Positions 1 through 6,289 of a DNA stretch of 31,608 nt are shown here, piece by piece; the first letter of the stretch is position 1, and each line of letters begins with the position of its first letter. The position numbers and the translations under genes are program-made. Below the pieces are notes generated by a model, which saw nothing but the letters and a program-made list of their open reading frames with translations, ran no database searches and was not told the DNA's origin. Source of the stretch: JAKQIM01 sp964633225 (GTDB lineage Bacteria; Chloroflexota; Anaerolineae; Anaerolineales; UBA4823). The stretch lies in contig CAZWFQ010000042.1 in NCBI GenBank assembly GCA_964633225.1, positions 1 through 31,608 of the forward strand, read 5' to 3'.

Positions 1-54
1 ACCCTCGGCCTCTTCAGTGCGATTGAAGCGCGCTCCCAACTGCGCTACAGGCCC
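1..54 (-). tRNA. tRNA-Ala (anticodon CGC), 3' part outside the window
   Basis: Read on the minus strand from 54, the sequence folds as the first 54 nucleotides of a tRNA. It has a 7-nt acceptor strand (GGGCCTG, 54-48), TA at positions 8-9, a GCGC/GCGC D-stem around an AGTTGGGA loop, and a 5-bp anticodon stem CTTCA/TGAAG. The 7-nt anticodon loop is ATCGCAC, the variable loop AGGCC, and the first T-stem strand GAGGG plus T54. The anticodon CGC (19-21) reads GCG, alanine. The T-loop, 3' acceptor strand and discriminator base lie beyond the window edge, so the T-stem and acceptor pairing cannot be checked. The spacing of every element fits standard tRNA numbering exactly. Confidence 0.88.
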
Positions 55-70
55 GTCCCAGCGAAGAATA

Positions 71-99
71 ATTCTATCCGAGGGGGCAAGGTCTGTCAA
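71..99 (-). promoter_or_regulatory. Sigma-70 promoter for the tRNA-Ala gene
   Basis: On the minus strand TTGACA (99-94) is followed after 17 bp by TAGAAT (76-71), placing the start of transcription about 10 nt before the tRNA 5' end. The -35 is perfect, the -10 matches 5 of 6 and the spacing is ideal. It lies in the 63-bp gap after the PD40 lipoprotein gene, so the tRNA has its own promoter. Confidence 0.8.
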
Positions 100-117
100 G
101 GTGTGATGGCGCCAAAT

Positions 118-1428
118 TCAGGGCATCCAGACGAAATTGATGCAGTTGCAAGTATGGCTGGAAATCTCGCCAGACCCATCAACTGCCTGGATGCTGATCC
201 GACCATCGCCAACCAGGTAAGCCAGGCGGCTGCCATCCGGCGACCAGGCTGGCAGCGCCACCGAACGCGCCCCATCTTCCGCCAGGGTCTGCACGCCGCT
301 GCCATCCGCCCGGGCAACCGCTACGACCATGCGATCGCCGCCAGGAACCGGATACGTCAGGGCCAGACGCGTGCCATCTCCCGACCAGCCAAACGAGTAG
401 ATACTGCCCGCCATCAGGCCGCTGGCAAGCGGGGTTTGCCCGCTGCCATCGGCGTTCATCATCATCAAGCTGACGTTGTGGGCGGCATCAATGTACTGGT
501 ACGCAATCCGCCCGCCTTCTGGCGACCAGGGGCTGCCCCCAAAACGCGTCATGGGGATGGTAGAGTGCAGGTTGCTTTCTCCGGAAACATTGGTTAACGC
601 CTGCTCGGCCTGGCCGTCCAGCCCCAGGGTGAACAGGTTTACCGTTACATAACCGGCATCGGCCCGCCAAAACAGCAGCCGCCCGCCATCCGGCGACCAA
701 ACCGGCGAGCCCGTCAGTTGACCAGCAGCCAGCATGGCAGGCGGCTGCCCATTCCCGCGGCTTTGGTAAAGGCCATCCTGGCCCGCAAAGACAACCCCCT
801 GCCCATCGGGCGTCCAGGCTACAGCAGACATTGCAAGATTGCTGGCCCATTGTGTGACAGCACCCGTGGCCAAATCCACCACGTATAAGAGCCCGGCTTG
901 CAAATCAGCGGCTGCCAGGCGCTGGCTGTCTGGCGACCAGGCCAAATCATACTGGTAAGCCGCCTCCAGCGCAGGCACACCCTGCGCCGGCGGAGCTTCT
1001 GGCAGGGGGATGATCTTCAGCAGCGTCACCGCCGACATGCCATCTGCCTGAACGACCATTAACTTGCGCCCCAGCAGCATCGCCAGCAGGCGATGATCAG
1101 GCGAAGGCAACAGGTTGAAGCGCGCATCTCCTCCCTCTACCACGCTGCCCAACCGCGCCCCATCCGGCTGGATGACAACCAGCTCGTTGTTTTGCATATC
1201 GTAGAAGGCAATCCGCTCAACCGGCCTGGGTGTGGCAGTGGGCAAGACAGGTTCTGCCCCAGCCTGGGTTGATTGAGAAGCTTCAGATGCGGGCGTCAGG
1301 CCAATCACTTGTACAGCCGGCGTATCCTCTGCCAGGTTAACCCCGCCCATCCCTATCGAGCAAGCCAACGCCAGGCAGGATAACAAAAGTAGTATGACCA
1401 GGAACTTCCAGATTTTTGATTTTTTCAT
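118..1428 (-). CDS. PD40-repeat (TolB-like beta-propeller) lipoprotein
   Basis: This 436-residue protein starts with a lipoprotein signal: KK, a hydrophobic stretch, and a lipobox LALAC with the modified cysteine at about residue 23. A low-complexity Ser/Thr/Ala/Pro linker follows to about residue 70. The rest is a beta-propeller of PD40/WD40-like blades; the recurring blade motif W-[ST]-P-[DE]-G-x-[RG]-[LIV] appears at least six times (for example AWSPDSQRL, AWTPDGQGV, VWSPDGGRL, PWSPEGGRI, AWSPDGSRL). Propellers of this kind bind proteins or carbohydrates; no catalytic residues are recognisable and the ligand is unknown. It should sit on the outer face of the cytoplasmic membrane. Its start codon lies 2 nt after the stop of the LON-domain gene, so the two are probably co-transcribed. 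Confidence 0.85.
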   Translation of the reverse strand: MKKSKIWKFLVILLLLSCLALACSIGMGGVNLAEDTPAVQVIGLTPASEASQSTQAGAEPVLPTATPRPVERIAFYDMQNNELVVIQPDGARLGSVVEGGDARFNLLPSPDHRLLAMLLGRKLMVVQADGMSAVTLLKIIPLPEAPPAQGVPALEAAYQYDLAWSPDSQRLAAADLQAGLLYVVDLATGAVTQWASNLAMSAVAWTPDGQGVVFAGQDGLYQSRGNGQPPAMLAAGQLTGSPVWSPDGGRLLFWRADAGYVTVNLFTLGLDGQAEQALTNVSGESNLHSTIPMTRFGGSPWSPEGGRIAYQYIDAAHNVSLMMMNADGSGQTPLASGLMAGSIYSFGWSGDGTRLALTYPVPGGDRMVVAVARADGSGVQTLAEDGARSVALPAWSPDGSRLAYLVGDGRISIQAVDGSGEISSHTCNCINFVWMP

Positions 1429-1430
1429 GT

Positions 1431-1946
1431 CTAATTCGAAGAGAATGGTTGTCCGCTGTCACGGCGGCTGCCATCTAGCATTGTACGCAGCAGCGCGATC
1501 TCGCGGCGGTAACTGAAGCGCAGCTCATCAAAAAGCTCACCCATATCGTCAATTTCTAGAAAGGCTTGTTTTTGATCGACCGGCATCTGCAATACCATTG
1601 CCGCCACGTAAGCCAGGGTCAGCGGATCCGAAGGGAGGTTTGCAATGGCACTTTCGGGATTTTCGCCACTGTTCAAGGCNNNNNNNNNNNNNNNNNNNNN
1701 NNNNNNNNNNNNNNNNNNNNNNNNNNNNNNNNNNNNNNNNNNNNNNNNNNNNNNNNNNNNNNNNNNNNNNNNNNNNNNNGGCCCCAAGGCTTCGGCCCCG
1801 CGCCGGATCGAAACAACGCCAAACGGGCTGCCCGAAGAGCGGCAGTAGGCGATCATCTTCTTGTAGCGTTCTTCGAAGATGTGCAGGTGCAGGGGGGTAT
1901 ACGGAAACAGCACCGCATTCAATGGAAAGAGCGGTATATCGATCAT
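1431..1946 (-). CDS. LON substrate-binding-domain protein (interrupted by assembly gap)
   Basis: The N-terminal part (IPLFPLNAVLFP, then LHIFEERYKKM and SPFGVV) is the typical start of the LON protease N-terminal substrate-binding domain. After the gap the helical half follows (LPSDPLTLAYVAAMVLQMP, then a Glu/Arg-rich helix). No AAA+ or Ser-Lys protease domain is present, so this is a stand-alone LON-domain protein, not a protease; such proteins are thought to recognise unfolded substrates or act as adaptors. I prefer the ATG at 1946 (MIDIPLFPLN) over the in-frame TTG at 1955, because a consensus -10 box covers 1955-1960 and would place the transcript start at or next to this ATG. The 100-N gap removes the middle of the domain, so the true length is unknown, although both sides are in the same frame. 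Confidence 0.8.
   Translation of the reverse strand: MIDIPLFPLNAVLFPYTPLHLHIFEERYKKMIAYCRSSGSPFGVVSIRRGAEALGXXXXXXXXXXXXXXXXXXXXXXXXXXXXXXXXXXALNSGENPESAIANLPSDPLTLAYVAAMVLQMPVDQKQAFLEIDDMGELFDELRFSYRREIALLRTMLDGSRRDSGQPFSSN
1680..1779. other. Scaffold gap (100 N)
   Basis: A run of exactly 100 N, the usual placeholder for a gap of unknown size. It lies inside the LON-domain gene. No low-complexity sequence is visible at either edge. Confidence 0.98.
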
Positions 1947-1954
1947 ATCGTCCA

Positions 1955-1983
1955 ATTATAACCGAGTATAATCCTGATATCAG
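1955..1983 (-). promoter_or_regulatory. Promoter of the LON-domain/lipoprotein genes
   Basis: On the minus strand CTGATA (1983-1978) lies 17 bp before a perfect TATAAT (1960-1955). The predicted transcript start falls only a few bases from the ATG at 1946, leaving no room for a ribosome-binding site and suggesting a leaderless mRNA. Confidence 0.6.
1967..1972 (+). promoter_or_regulatory. -10 box of the aminopeptidase operon
   Basis: A perfect TATAAT on the plus strand, 44 bp before the aminopeptidase ATG. No good -35 box is found at 16-18 bp upstream. It lies inside the spacer of the opposing LON-gene promoter, so the two promoters overlap back to back. Confidence 0.45.
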
Positions 1984-2016
1984 CACAGAGCATATTCACT
2001 AGAATCGAGAGGCAAA

Positions 2017-3147
2017 ATGAATCTTCCTATCACTGGCTCGCCTTATGTCACCCGCCAGGGCCGGTTGGCAGAAGCCCTGCAATCTGCCCAATTAGAGGCA
2101 GTGGTTTTGAACCCCGGACCGAGCCTGGTTTACCTGACCGGACTGCATTTTCACCTATCCGAGCGCCCCGTTGTGATGATCTTCAAGCCGGGGGGCACAC
2201 CGTGCATTGTGCTGCCCGAACTTGAAGGCGCCAAGCTAAAACAACTGGATTACCCGGTCCAGGCTTTCCCATATACCGAAGACGTGGAAGATTGGGCGGT
2301 GGCCTTCAGCCGCGCGGCCCAGGCTTCTGGCATCGATGGCAAACCAGTAGGGGTTGAGCCGCGCGGTCTGCGCTTCTTGGAATTCAGTTTCTTGACCAGC
2401 GCTGCACCTAAAGCGAATTTTGTATCCGCCGAAAGCAGCCTGGCAGCGCTACGCATGCGCAAGGACGCCGGCGAAATCATGGCTATGCGCAAGGCAGCTG
2501 AAATCGCACAGCGCGCCCTTCAAGCCACCCTACCCGCAGTGCAGATTGGGGTGAGCGAACGCGAAATCGCTTCTGAGCTGACCCTACAACTCTTGCGCGC
2601 CGGTTCTGATTCGGAGATGCCCTTCGCCCCCATTGTCTCCGGCGGGCCAAACAGTGCGAACCCACATGCCACGCCCAGCAAACGCGCCTTACAAGCTGGC
2701 GATCTGCTGGTAATTGACTGGGGCGCCAGCTACCAGGGCTACTTCTCAGATATCACCCGCACATTTGCAATTGGGGCAATCGAACCCGAGTACGAACGCA
2801 TTGGACAGTTGGTGCTGGAGGCCAATCTTGCTGGGCGGCGGGCCGCCGGGCCGGATATCGAAGCCGGGCAGGTAGACCAGGCGGCGCGCGCTGTGATCGA
2901 AAAAGGCGGTTATGGTCCCTATTTCTTCCACCGCACCGGGCACGGCCTGGGAATGGAAGGCCACGAAGAACCTTACATCCGCTCGGGCAGCCCTTTGCTG
3001 CTGAAACCCGGCATGACCTTCACTATTGAGCCCGGAATCTACCTGCCAGACCGTAATGGAGTACGCATCGAAGACGATATCGTGGTGACCGAGGACGGCT
3101 CTGAAAGCCTGACCGACCTGCCACGCCAGGTCACCCGCCTGGTCTAG
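2017..3147 (+). CDS. Xaa-Pro aminopeptidase (M24B metallopeptidase)
   Basis: This 376-residue cytoplasmic enzyme should remove N-terminal residues that precede proline. Residues ~10-140 form a creatinase-type N-terminal domain (LVYLTGLHFHLSERP) and ~150-370 the pita-bread M24 domain. All five metal ligands are visible: D234 and D245 (IDWGASY; FSDITRTF), H309 (HRTGHGLG), E338 (TIEPGIYLP) and E352 (VRIEDDIVV). The substrate-side histidine H217 is also present. Length and motifs fit the short bacterial PepQ/YpdF-like group; Xaa-Pro aminopeptidase and dipeptidase cannot be separated by sequence alone. A GAGAGG ribosome-binding site precedes the ATG. It is the first gene of a three-gene operon with the esterase (25 nt on) and the MFS transporter. 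Confidence 0.9.
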   Translation: MNLPITGSPYVTRQGRLAEALQSAQLEAVVLNPGPSLVYLTGLHFHLSERPVVMIFKPGGTPCIVLPELEGAKLKQLDYPVQAFPYTEDVEDWAVAFSRAAQASGIDGKPVGVEPRGLRFLEFSFLTSAAPKANFVSAESSLAALRMRKDAGEIMAMRKAAEIAQRALQATLPAVQIGVSEREIASELTLQLLRAGSDSEMPFAPIVSGGPNSANPHATPSKRALQAGDLLVIDWGASYQGYFSDITRTFAIGAIEPEYERIGQLVLEANLAGRRAAGPDIEAGQVDQAARAVIEKGGYGPYFFHRTGHGLGMEGHEEPYIRSGSPLLLKPGMTFTIEPGIYLPDRNGVRIEDDIVVTEDGSESLTDLPRQVTRLV

Positions 3148-3172
3148 AAGCCCAGCCGTTGAAGGAAAAACG

Positions 3173-3928
3173 ATGATCATTCCCACAGCCGAACCCTTTT
3201 TCTTCCCCGGCGGGCCAATAGGCTGCCTGCTGGTGCATGGTTTCACTGGCTCACCCAAAGAAATGCGCTGGATGGGCGAATACCTGGCCGAACAAGGTTA
3301 CACAGTGCTGGGCGTACGCCTGGCCGGGCACGCCACCCAACCTGAGGATATGCTGCACTGCCGATGGCGCGACTGGCTCGCTTCAGTAGAAGATGGCTAC
3401 AACCTGCTGAGCGGCGCGAGCGATGAGATTTTTGTGATGGGGCTCTCAATGGGCGGGGTGCTCTCGCTGCTATTTGCCAGCCAACAGCCCCTGGCGGGAG
3501 TTGTAGCAATGTCCACGCCTTACGCGCTGCCACCCGATCCTTTGCTGCCCTATCTGCGTTGGCTGCACCACATCCGACCGCGCTTAGAAAAAGGCCCCCC
3601 AGATTGGCACAACCCAGACGCGGCCCAAGATCATGTAGCCTATCCTTATTACCCAACACGGGCAATTATTGAGTTAAATGAATTACTGGCTGAAATGCGC
3701 GCCGCCTTACCCGCCATCAAAACCCCTACCTTGCTGATCCATTCTCGCCAAGATCACGGTGTGGCCCCCGAAAACATGGAGCACATCTACGCTGGCCTGG
3801 GCTGCGCCGATAAACAAATGGTATGGCTAGAAAACAGCAGCCATGTGATCACGCGCGAGCCAGAACGGCTGAGTGTCTTTGGGGCTGCCCACCAGTTTGT
3901 ACAGGGCCACAAGCGCAAGGGACAATGA
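3173..3928 (+). CDS. Alpha/beta hydrolase, Est30-like carboxylesterase
   Basis: This 251-residue single-domain alpha/beta hydrolase should act on short-chain or monoacyl-glycerol esters. It begins like Geobacillus Est30-type carboxylesterases: EPFFFPGG, then the oxyanion-hole motif VHGFTGS at ~21-27. The nucleophile elbow GLSMG places Ser at residue 92, the acid is D194 (IHSRQDHGV) and the general base is H224 (NSSHVIT), so the catalytic triad is complete. There is no signal peptide. It starts 25 nt after the aminopeptidase and its stop overlaps the next start (ATGA at 3925-3928), so it should be translated together with the transporter. The substrate is unknown. Confidence 0.88.
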   Translation: MIIPTAEPFFFPGGPIGCLLVHGFTGSPKEMRWMGEYLAEQGYTVLGVRLAGHATQPEDMLHCRWRDWLASVEDGYNLLSGASDEIFVMGLSMGGVLSLLFASQQPLAGVVAMSTPYALPPDPLLPYLRWLHHIRPRLEKGPPDWHNPDAAQDHVAYPYYPTRAIIELNELLAEMRAALPAIKTPTLLIHSRQDHGVAPENMEHIYAGLGCADKQMVWLENSSHVITREPERLSVFGAAHQFVQGHKRKGQ

Positions 3929-5052
3929 GCCGAGATTTACTCCTGGTTGGCCTATCCCTGCTGACCTGGGGAATGGGTGAAGGAATGTTTTTGTATTTCC
4001 AACCCCTTTACCTGGAACAGCTTGGCGCCAGCCCAGCCGTCATCGGCGGCATTCTAGGGGCGGTTGGCGTGGCAATGACGATCGCCCACATTCCGGCCGG
4101 TTACCTTGCAGATCGGGTGGGACGCCGTCCTCTGATGTGGTTGTCGTGGATCATGGGCGTAGTTGCGACATGGCTCATGGCTACGGCAAGCTCTCTCTCC
4201 GCTTTTGTAATCGGTCTGCTGTTGTACAGCGTAACTGCTTTCGTTATGTCGCCGATGCACAGTTACGTCACCGCGGCACGCGGTAAGTTAAGCGTGGGAC
4301 GCGCGCTGACTTTGATCTCAGTTTTTTACAATATCGGCGCCATCGCCGGCCCAATGATTGGAGGCCAGATCGGCGAACACCTTGGCTTGCAGCAGATCTA
4401 CCGGGTATCGGCCGGCATCTTCGTCGTCTCAGCCCTGACCATTTTGTTGATCAGGCCACAACCCCTGGAACCTCACGAAAGCGCAAAAATCTCGCTGCGC
4501 ATCAGCTTTGACAAACGCTACCTTGTTTACCTGGCGTTGATCTTTTTTGCTACGCTTGCATGCTACCTGCCACAGCCGCTGTCTTCCAATTACCTGCAGA
4601 ATGAGCAGGGGCTAACCGTCGAGAATATTGGTCAGCTTGGCATGATCGCCAGTATTGGGATCGTGCTGCTTAACCTGGTGCTTGGAGGGCTGAAGGCTCG
4701 CCACGGCTTCTTGCTGGGGCAGGCCGCGGTAGGATTGTTTGCCATCGTCCTTTGGCGAGGGCAGAACTTTGCCTGGTATGCAGGGGCATATTTCTTACTA
4801 GGCGGCTACCGGGTGATCCGTTCACTGGCTGCCGCACAAACCCGTCACCTGGTAGACCAGGCCCAAATGGGCCTGGCTTACGGTGTAACCGAAACGGTTT
4901 CGGGCCTGGCAATAATAGCTGCCCCGCTGTTGGCTGGACTTTTATATGAGCGGAATCCAGAGATGGTCTATATCTTGGGGGCAATCCTGATTAGCGCCTC
5001 TCTGTTGGTTAACATCCGTTTTTTGCCCATCCAATCAGATGCAGGGATATAA
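3925..5052 (+). CDS. MFS transporter
   Basis: This is a 375-residue membrane protein with about 11-12 hydrophobic helices. The MFS motif A between helices 2 and 3 is present (GYLADRVGRRP, ~59-69). A central cytoplasmic loop (RPQPLEPHESAK) divides the two six-helix halves. A longer frame opens at 3823, but the ATG at 3925 is preferred: it gives the hydrophobic helix 1 directly (DLLLVGLSLLTW), overlaps the esterase stop by 4 nt, and has AAGGGA upstream. Substrate cannot be told; drug/metabolite efflux or sugar transport are both possible. Confidence 0.85.
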   Translation: MSRDLLLVGLSLLTWGMGEGMFLYFQPLYLEQLGASPAVIGGILGAVGVAMTIAHIPAGYLADRVGRRPLMWLSWIMGVVATWLMATASSLSAFVIGLLLYSVTAFVMSPMHSYVTAARGKLSVGRALTLISVFYNIGAIAGPMIGGQIGEHLGLQQIYRVSAGIFVVSALTILLIRPQPLEPHESAKISLRISFDKRYLVYLALIFFATLACYLPQPLSSNYLQNEQGLTVENIGQLGMIASIGIVLLNLVLGGLKARHGFLLGQAAVGLFAIVLWRGQNFAWYAGAYFLLGGYRVIRSLAAAQTRHLVDQAQMGLAYGVTETVSGLAIIAAPLLAGLLYERNPEMVYILGAILISASLLVNIRFLPIQSDAGI

Positions 5053-5053
5053 T
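5023..5053 (+). promoter_or_regulatory. Putative promoter before the PAP2 leader
   Basis: TTGCCC (5023-5028) is separated by 19 bp from a perfect TATAAT (5048-5053), which overlaps the stop codon of the MFS gene. Transcription would start near 5060 and give a leader of about 165 nt containing the inverted repeats at 5064-5137 and 5166-5183. The long spacer lowers confidence. Confidence 0.45.
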
Positions 5054-5063
5054 TAGAATCTGA

Positions 5064-5183
5064 CCGAAAATTCGAGGAACGCGGGTGTTTTGCAGCGCAT
5101 AGCGTCAACCAAACACCCACGCCCAAATAATTTTCGGATAGATACGTAGTCTGACGATCAGCAGATCCGGCGTGAAGACCGGA
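5064..5183 (+). promoter_or_regulatory. Structured leader: nested inverted repeats before the PAP2 gene
   Basis: Two nested stems can form. The outer one is CCGAAAATT (5064-5072) with AATTTTCGG (5129-5137), 9 perfect pairs. The inner one is GGGTGTTT (5083-5090) with AAACACCC (5111-5118), 8 perfect pairs, with two more G-C pairs beyond a mismatch. A separate hairpin, TCCGG (5166-5170) with CCGGA (5179-5183), follows. There is no U-run after the large stem, so it is not a normal intrinsic terminator. I do not recognise a known riboswitch class. It could be a regulatory leader, a processing site for the upstream operon, or an mRNA-stabilising structure. Confidence 0.5.
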
Positions 5184-5224
5184 CAACTGGGGCCGAAACA
5201 ATTTTTCTTCAGGAGGAGATAGCC

Positions 5225-6211
5225 TTGAACATCTTTGAGATCGGCATTACATTCATTAATTGGCTGCAAAGCCTGGGTCTGTGGTTGGCCGGGCCAATGA
5301 ACTTCATTTCTTTTCTGGGGGTTGAGGAATTTTACCTGGTGTTGGCGCCCGCCATTTTCTGGTGCGTGGACGCCAGGCTGGGTCTGCAAATGGGATTATT
5401 CTTAATGGCCTGCAACAGCCTGAACGCCAGCTTCAAGATGCTCTTCCACGGGCCACGGCCTTATTGGTACGATCCATCCATCCGCAGCTTAAGCGCCAAT
5501 GCTGAGAGCTCCTTCGGGGTGCCATCGGGCCACTCGCAAAATGCAGTGGTCATGTGGGGCACACTGGCCAATTATTTCAAGCGCCGTTGGTTCTGGATCG
5601 TGGCTGTTTTGCTGATCATGTTGATCGGTATCTCGCGCCTCATCCTGGCAGTTCACTTTCCACACGATGTCCTGGCCGGCTGGCTGATCGGCGCGCTGCT
5701 GTTGGTGCTGATGATATGGCTCAGCAAGCCGATCAGCGCGTGGATGCAGCGTCTGAGCATGCCACAGCAGTACCTGGCGGCCCTGGGCGCATCATTGGGC
5801 CTCATCCTGCTGGCCTGGCTCAGCCGGCTCTACGCAGCCGGATTTACGATCCCAACTGAATGGGCGGCCAATGCCCTGGCAGCCTTTCCCGATGAGCCAA
5901 TCTCACCCACGTCATTAAGCGGGGTCATCTCGCAAGGCGGGGCATTCTTTGGACTGGCCGCCGGAGCGATCTATCTGAAACCACGCGGCGGTTTTAACAC
6001 CAAGGGCAGTTGGCTGCAATTCGCTGGCCGTTACATCATCGGTGTGATCGGCCTGCTGCTGCTGTGGCGAGGCCTGGCAATGATTTTCCCTGGCGGCGAA
6101 ACCCTTGTCGGCTTCCTCTTCCGCTATATTCGCTACGCCCTGGTAGGCGCCTGGATCACTGCATTGGCGCCGCTGCTGTTCTGGCGCTTGAAGTTGGCCC
6201 AGCCGAATTGA
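5225..6211 (+). CDS. PAP2-family membrane phosphatase
   Basis: This 328-residue integral membrane phosphatase carries all three parts of the PAP2 signature: K71 and R78-P79 (FKMLFHGPRP), S101-G102-H103 (VPSGHSQ), and R138, H144 and D148 (SRLILAVHFPHDV). H144 is the residue expected to form the phospho-enzyme. Likely substrates are lipid phosphates (undecaprenyl pyrophosphate, phosphatidic acid or a sphingoid phosphate). About eight hydrophobic helices are visible; the C-terminal ~130 residues are an extra membrane part beyond the ~200-residue PAP2 core. The start is TTG, chosen because a strong AGGAGG (5211-5216) lies 8 nt upstream. The gene is separated from the MFS gene by a structured leader and ends at a strong terminator. 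Confidence 0.88.
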   Translation: MNIFEIGITFINWLQSLGLWLAGPMNFISFLGVEEFYLVLAPAIFWCVDARLGLQMGLFLMACNSLNASFKMLFHGPRPYWYDPSIRSLSANAESSFGVPSGHSQNAVVMWGTLANYFKRRWFWIVAVLLIMLIGISRLILAVHFPHDVLAGWLIGALLLVLMIWLSKPISAWMQRLSMPQQYLAALGASLGLILLAWLSRLYAAGFTIPTEWAANALAAFPDEPISPTSLSGVISQGGAFFGLAAGAIYLKPRGGFNTKGSWLQFAGRYIIGVIGLLLLWRGLAMIFPGGETLVGFLFRYIRYALVGAWITALAPLLFWRLKLAQPN

Positions 6212-6225
6212 TCTTTATATAGCAA

Positions 6226-6273
6226 AAAGAATCGGCGCCCGCGATGAGGAACATCGCCTGGCGCCGATTCTTT
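6226..6273. terminator. Bidirectional intrinsic terminator
   Basis: A perfect 14-bp stem, AAAGAATCGGCGCC (6226-6239) with GGCGCCGATTCTTT (6260-6273), extends inward with GCGATG/CATCGC. A-rich and T-rich ends make it work in both directions. It sits between the convergent PAP2 and EF-G-like genes. Confidence 0.9.
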
Positions 6274-6289
6274 ATTATTGCGAGAAGAA

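Noticed and set aside
3823..3924. Longer N-terminus for the MFS transporter
   Set aside because: The extra 34 residues overlap the esterase gene out of frame, are polar and cysteine-containing, and the ATG at 3925 has the ATGA coupling and a hydrophobic first helix.
5064..5137. Intrinsic terminator for the aminopeptidase-esterase-MFS operon
   Set aside because: The stem is long but not followed by a U-run, and it lies just after a possible promoter; a structured leader fits better.
5166..5223. Known riboswitch (cyclic-di-GMP, guanidine or fluoride type) before the PAP2 gene
   Set aside because: Short runs look suggestive by eye, but none of the conserved core sequences of these classes as I know them is present.
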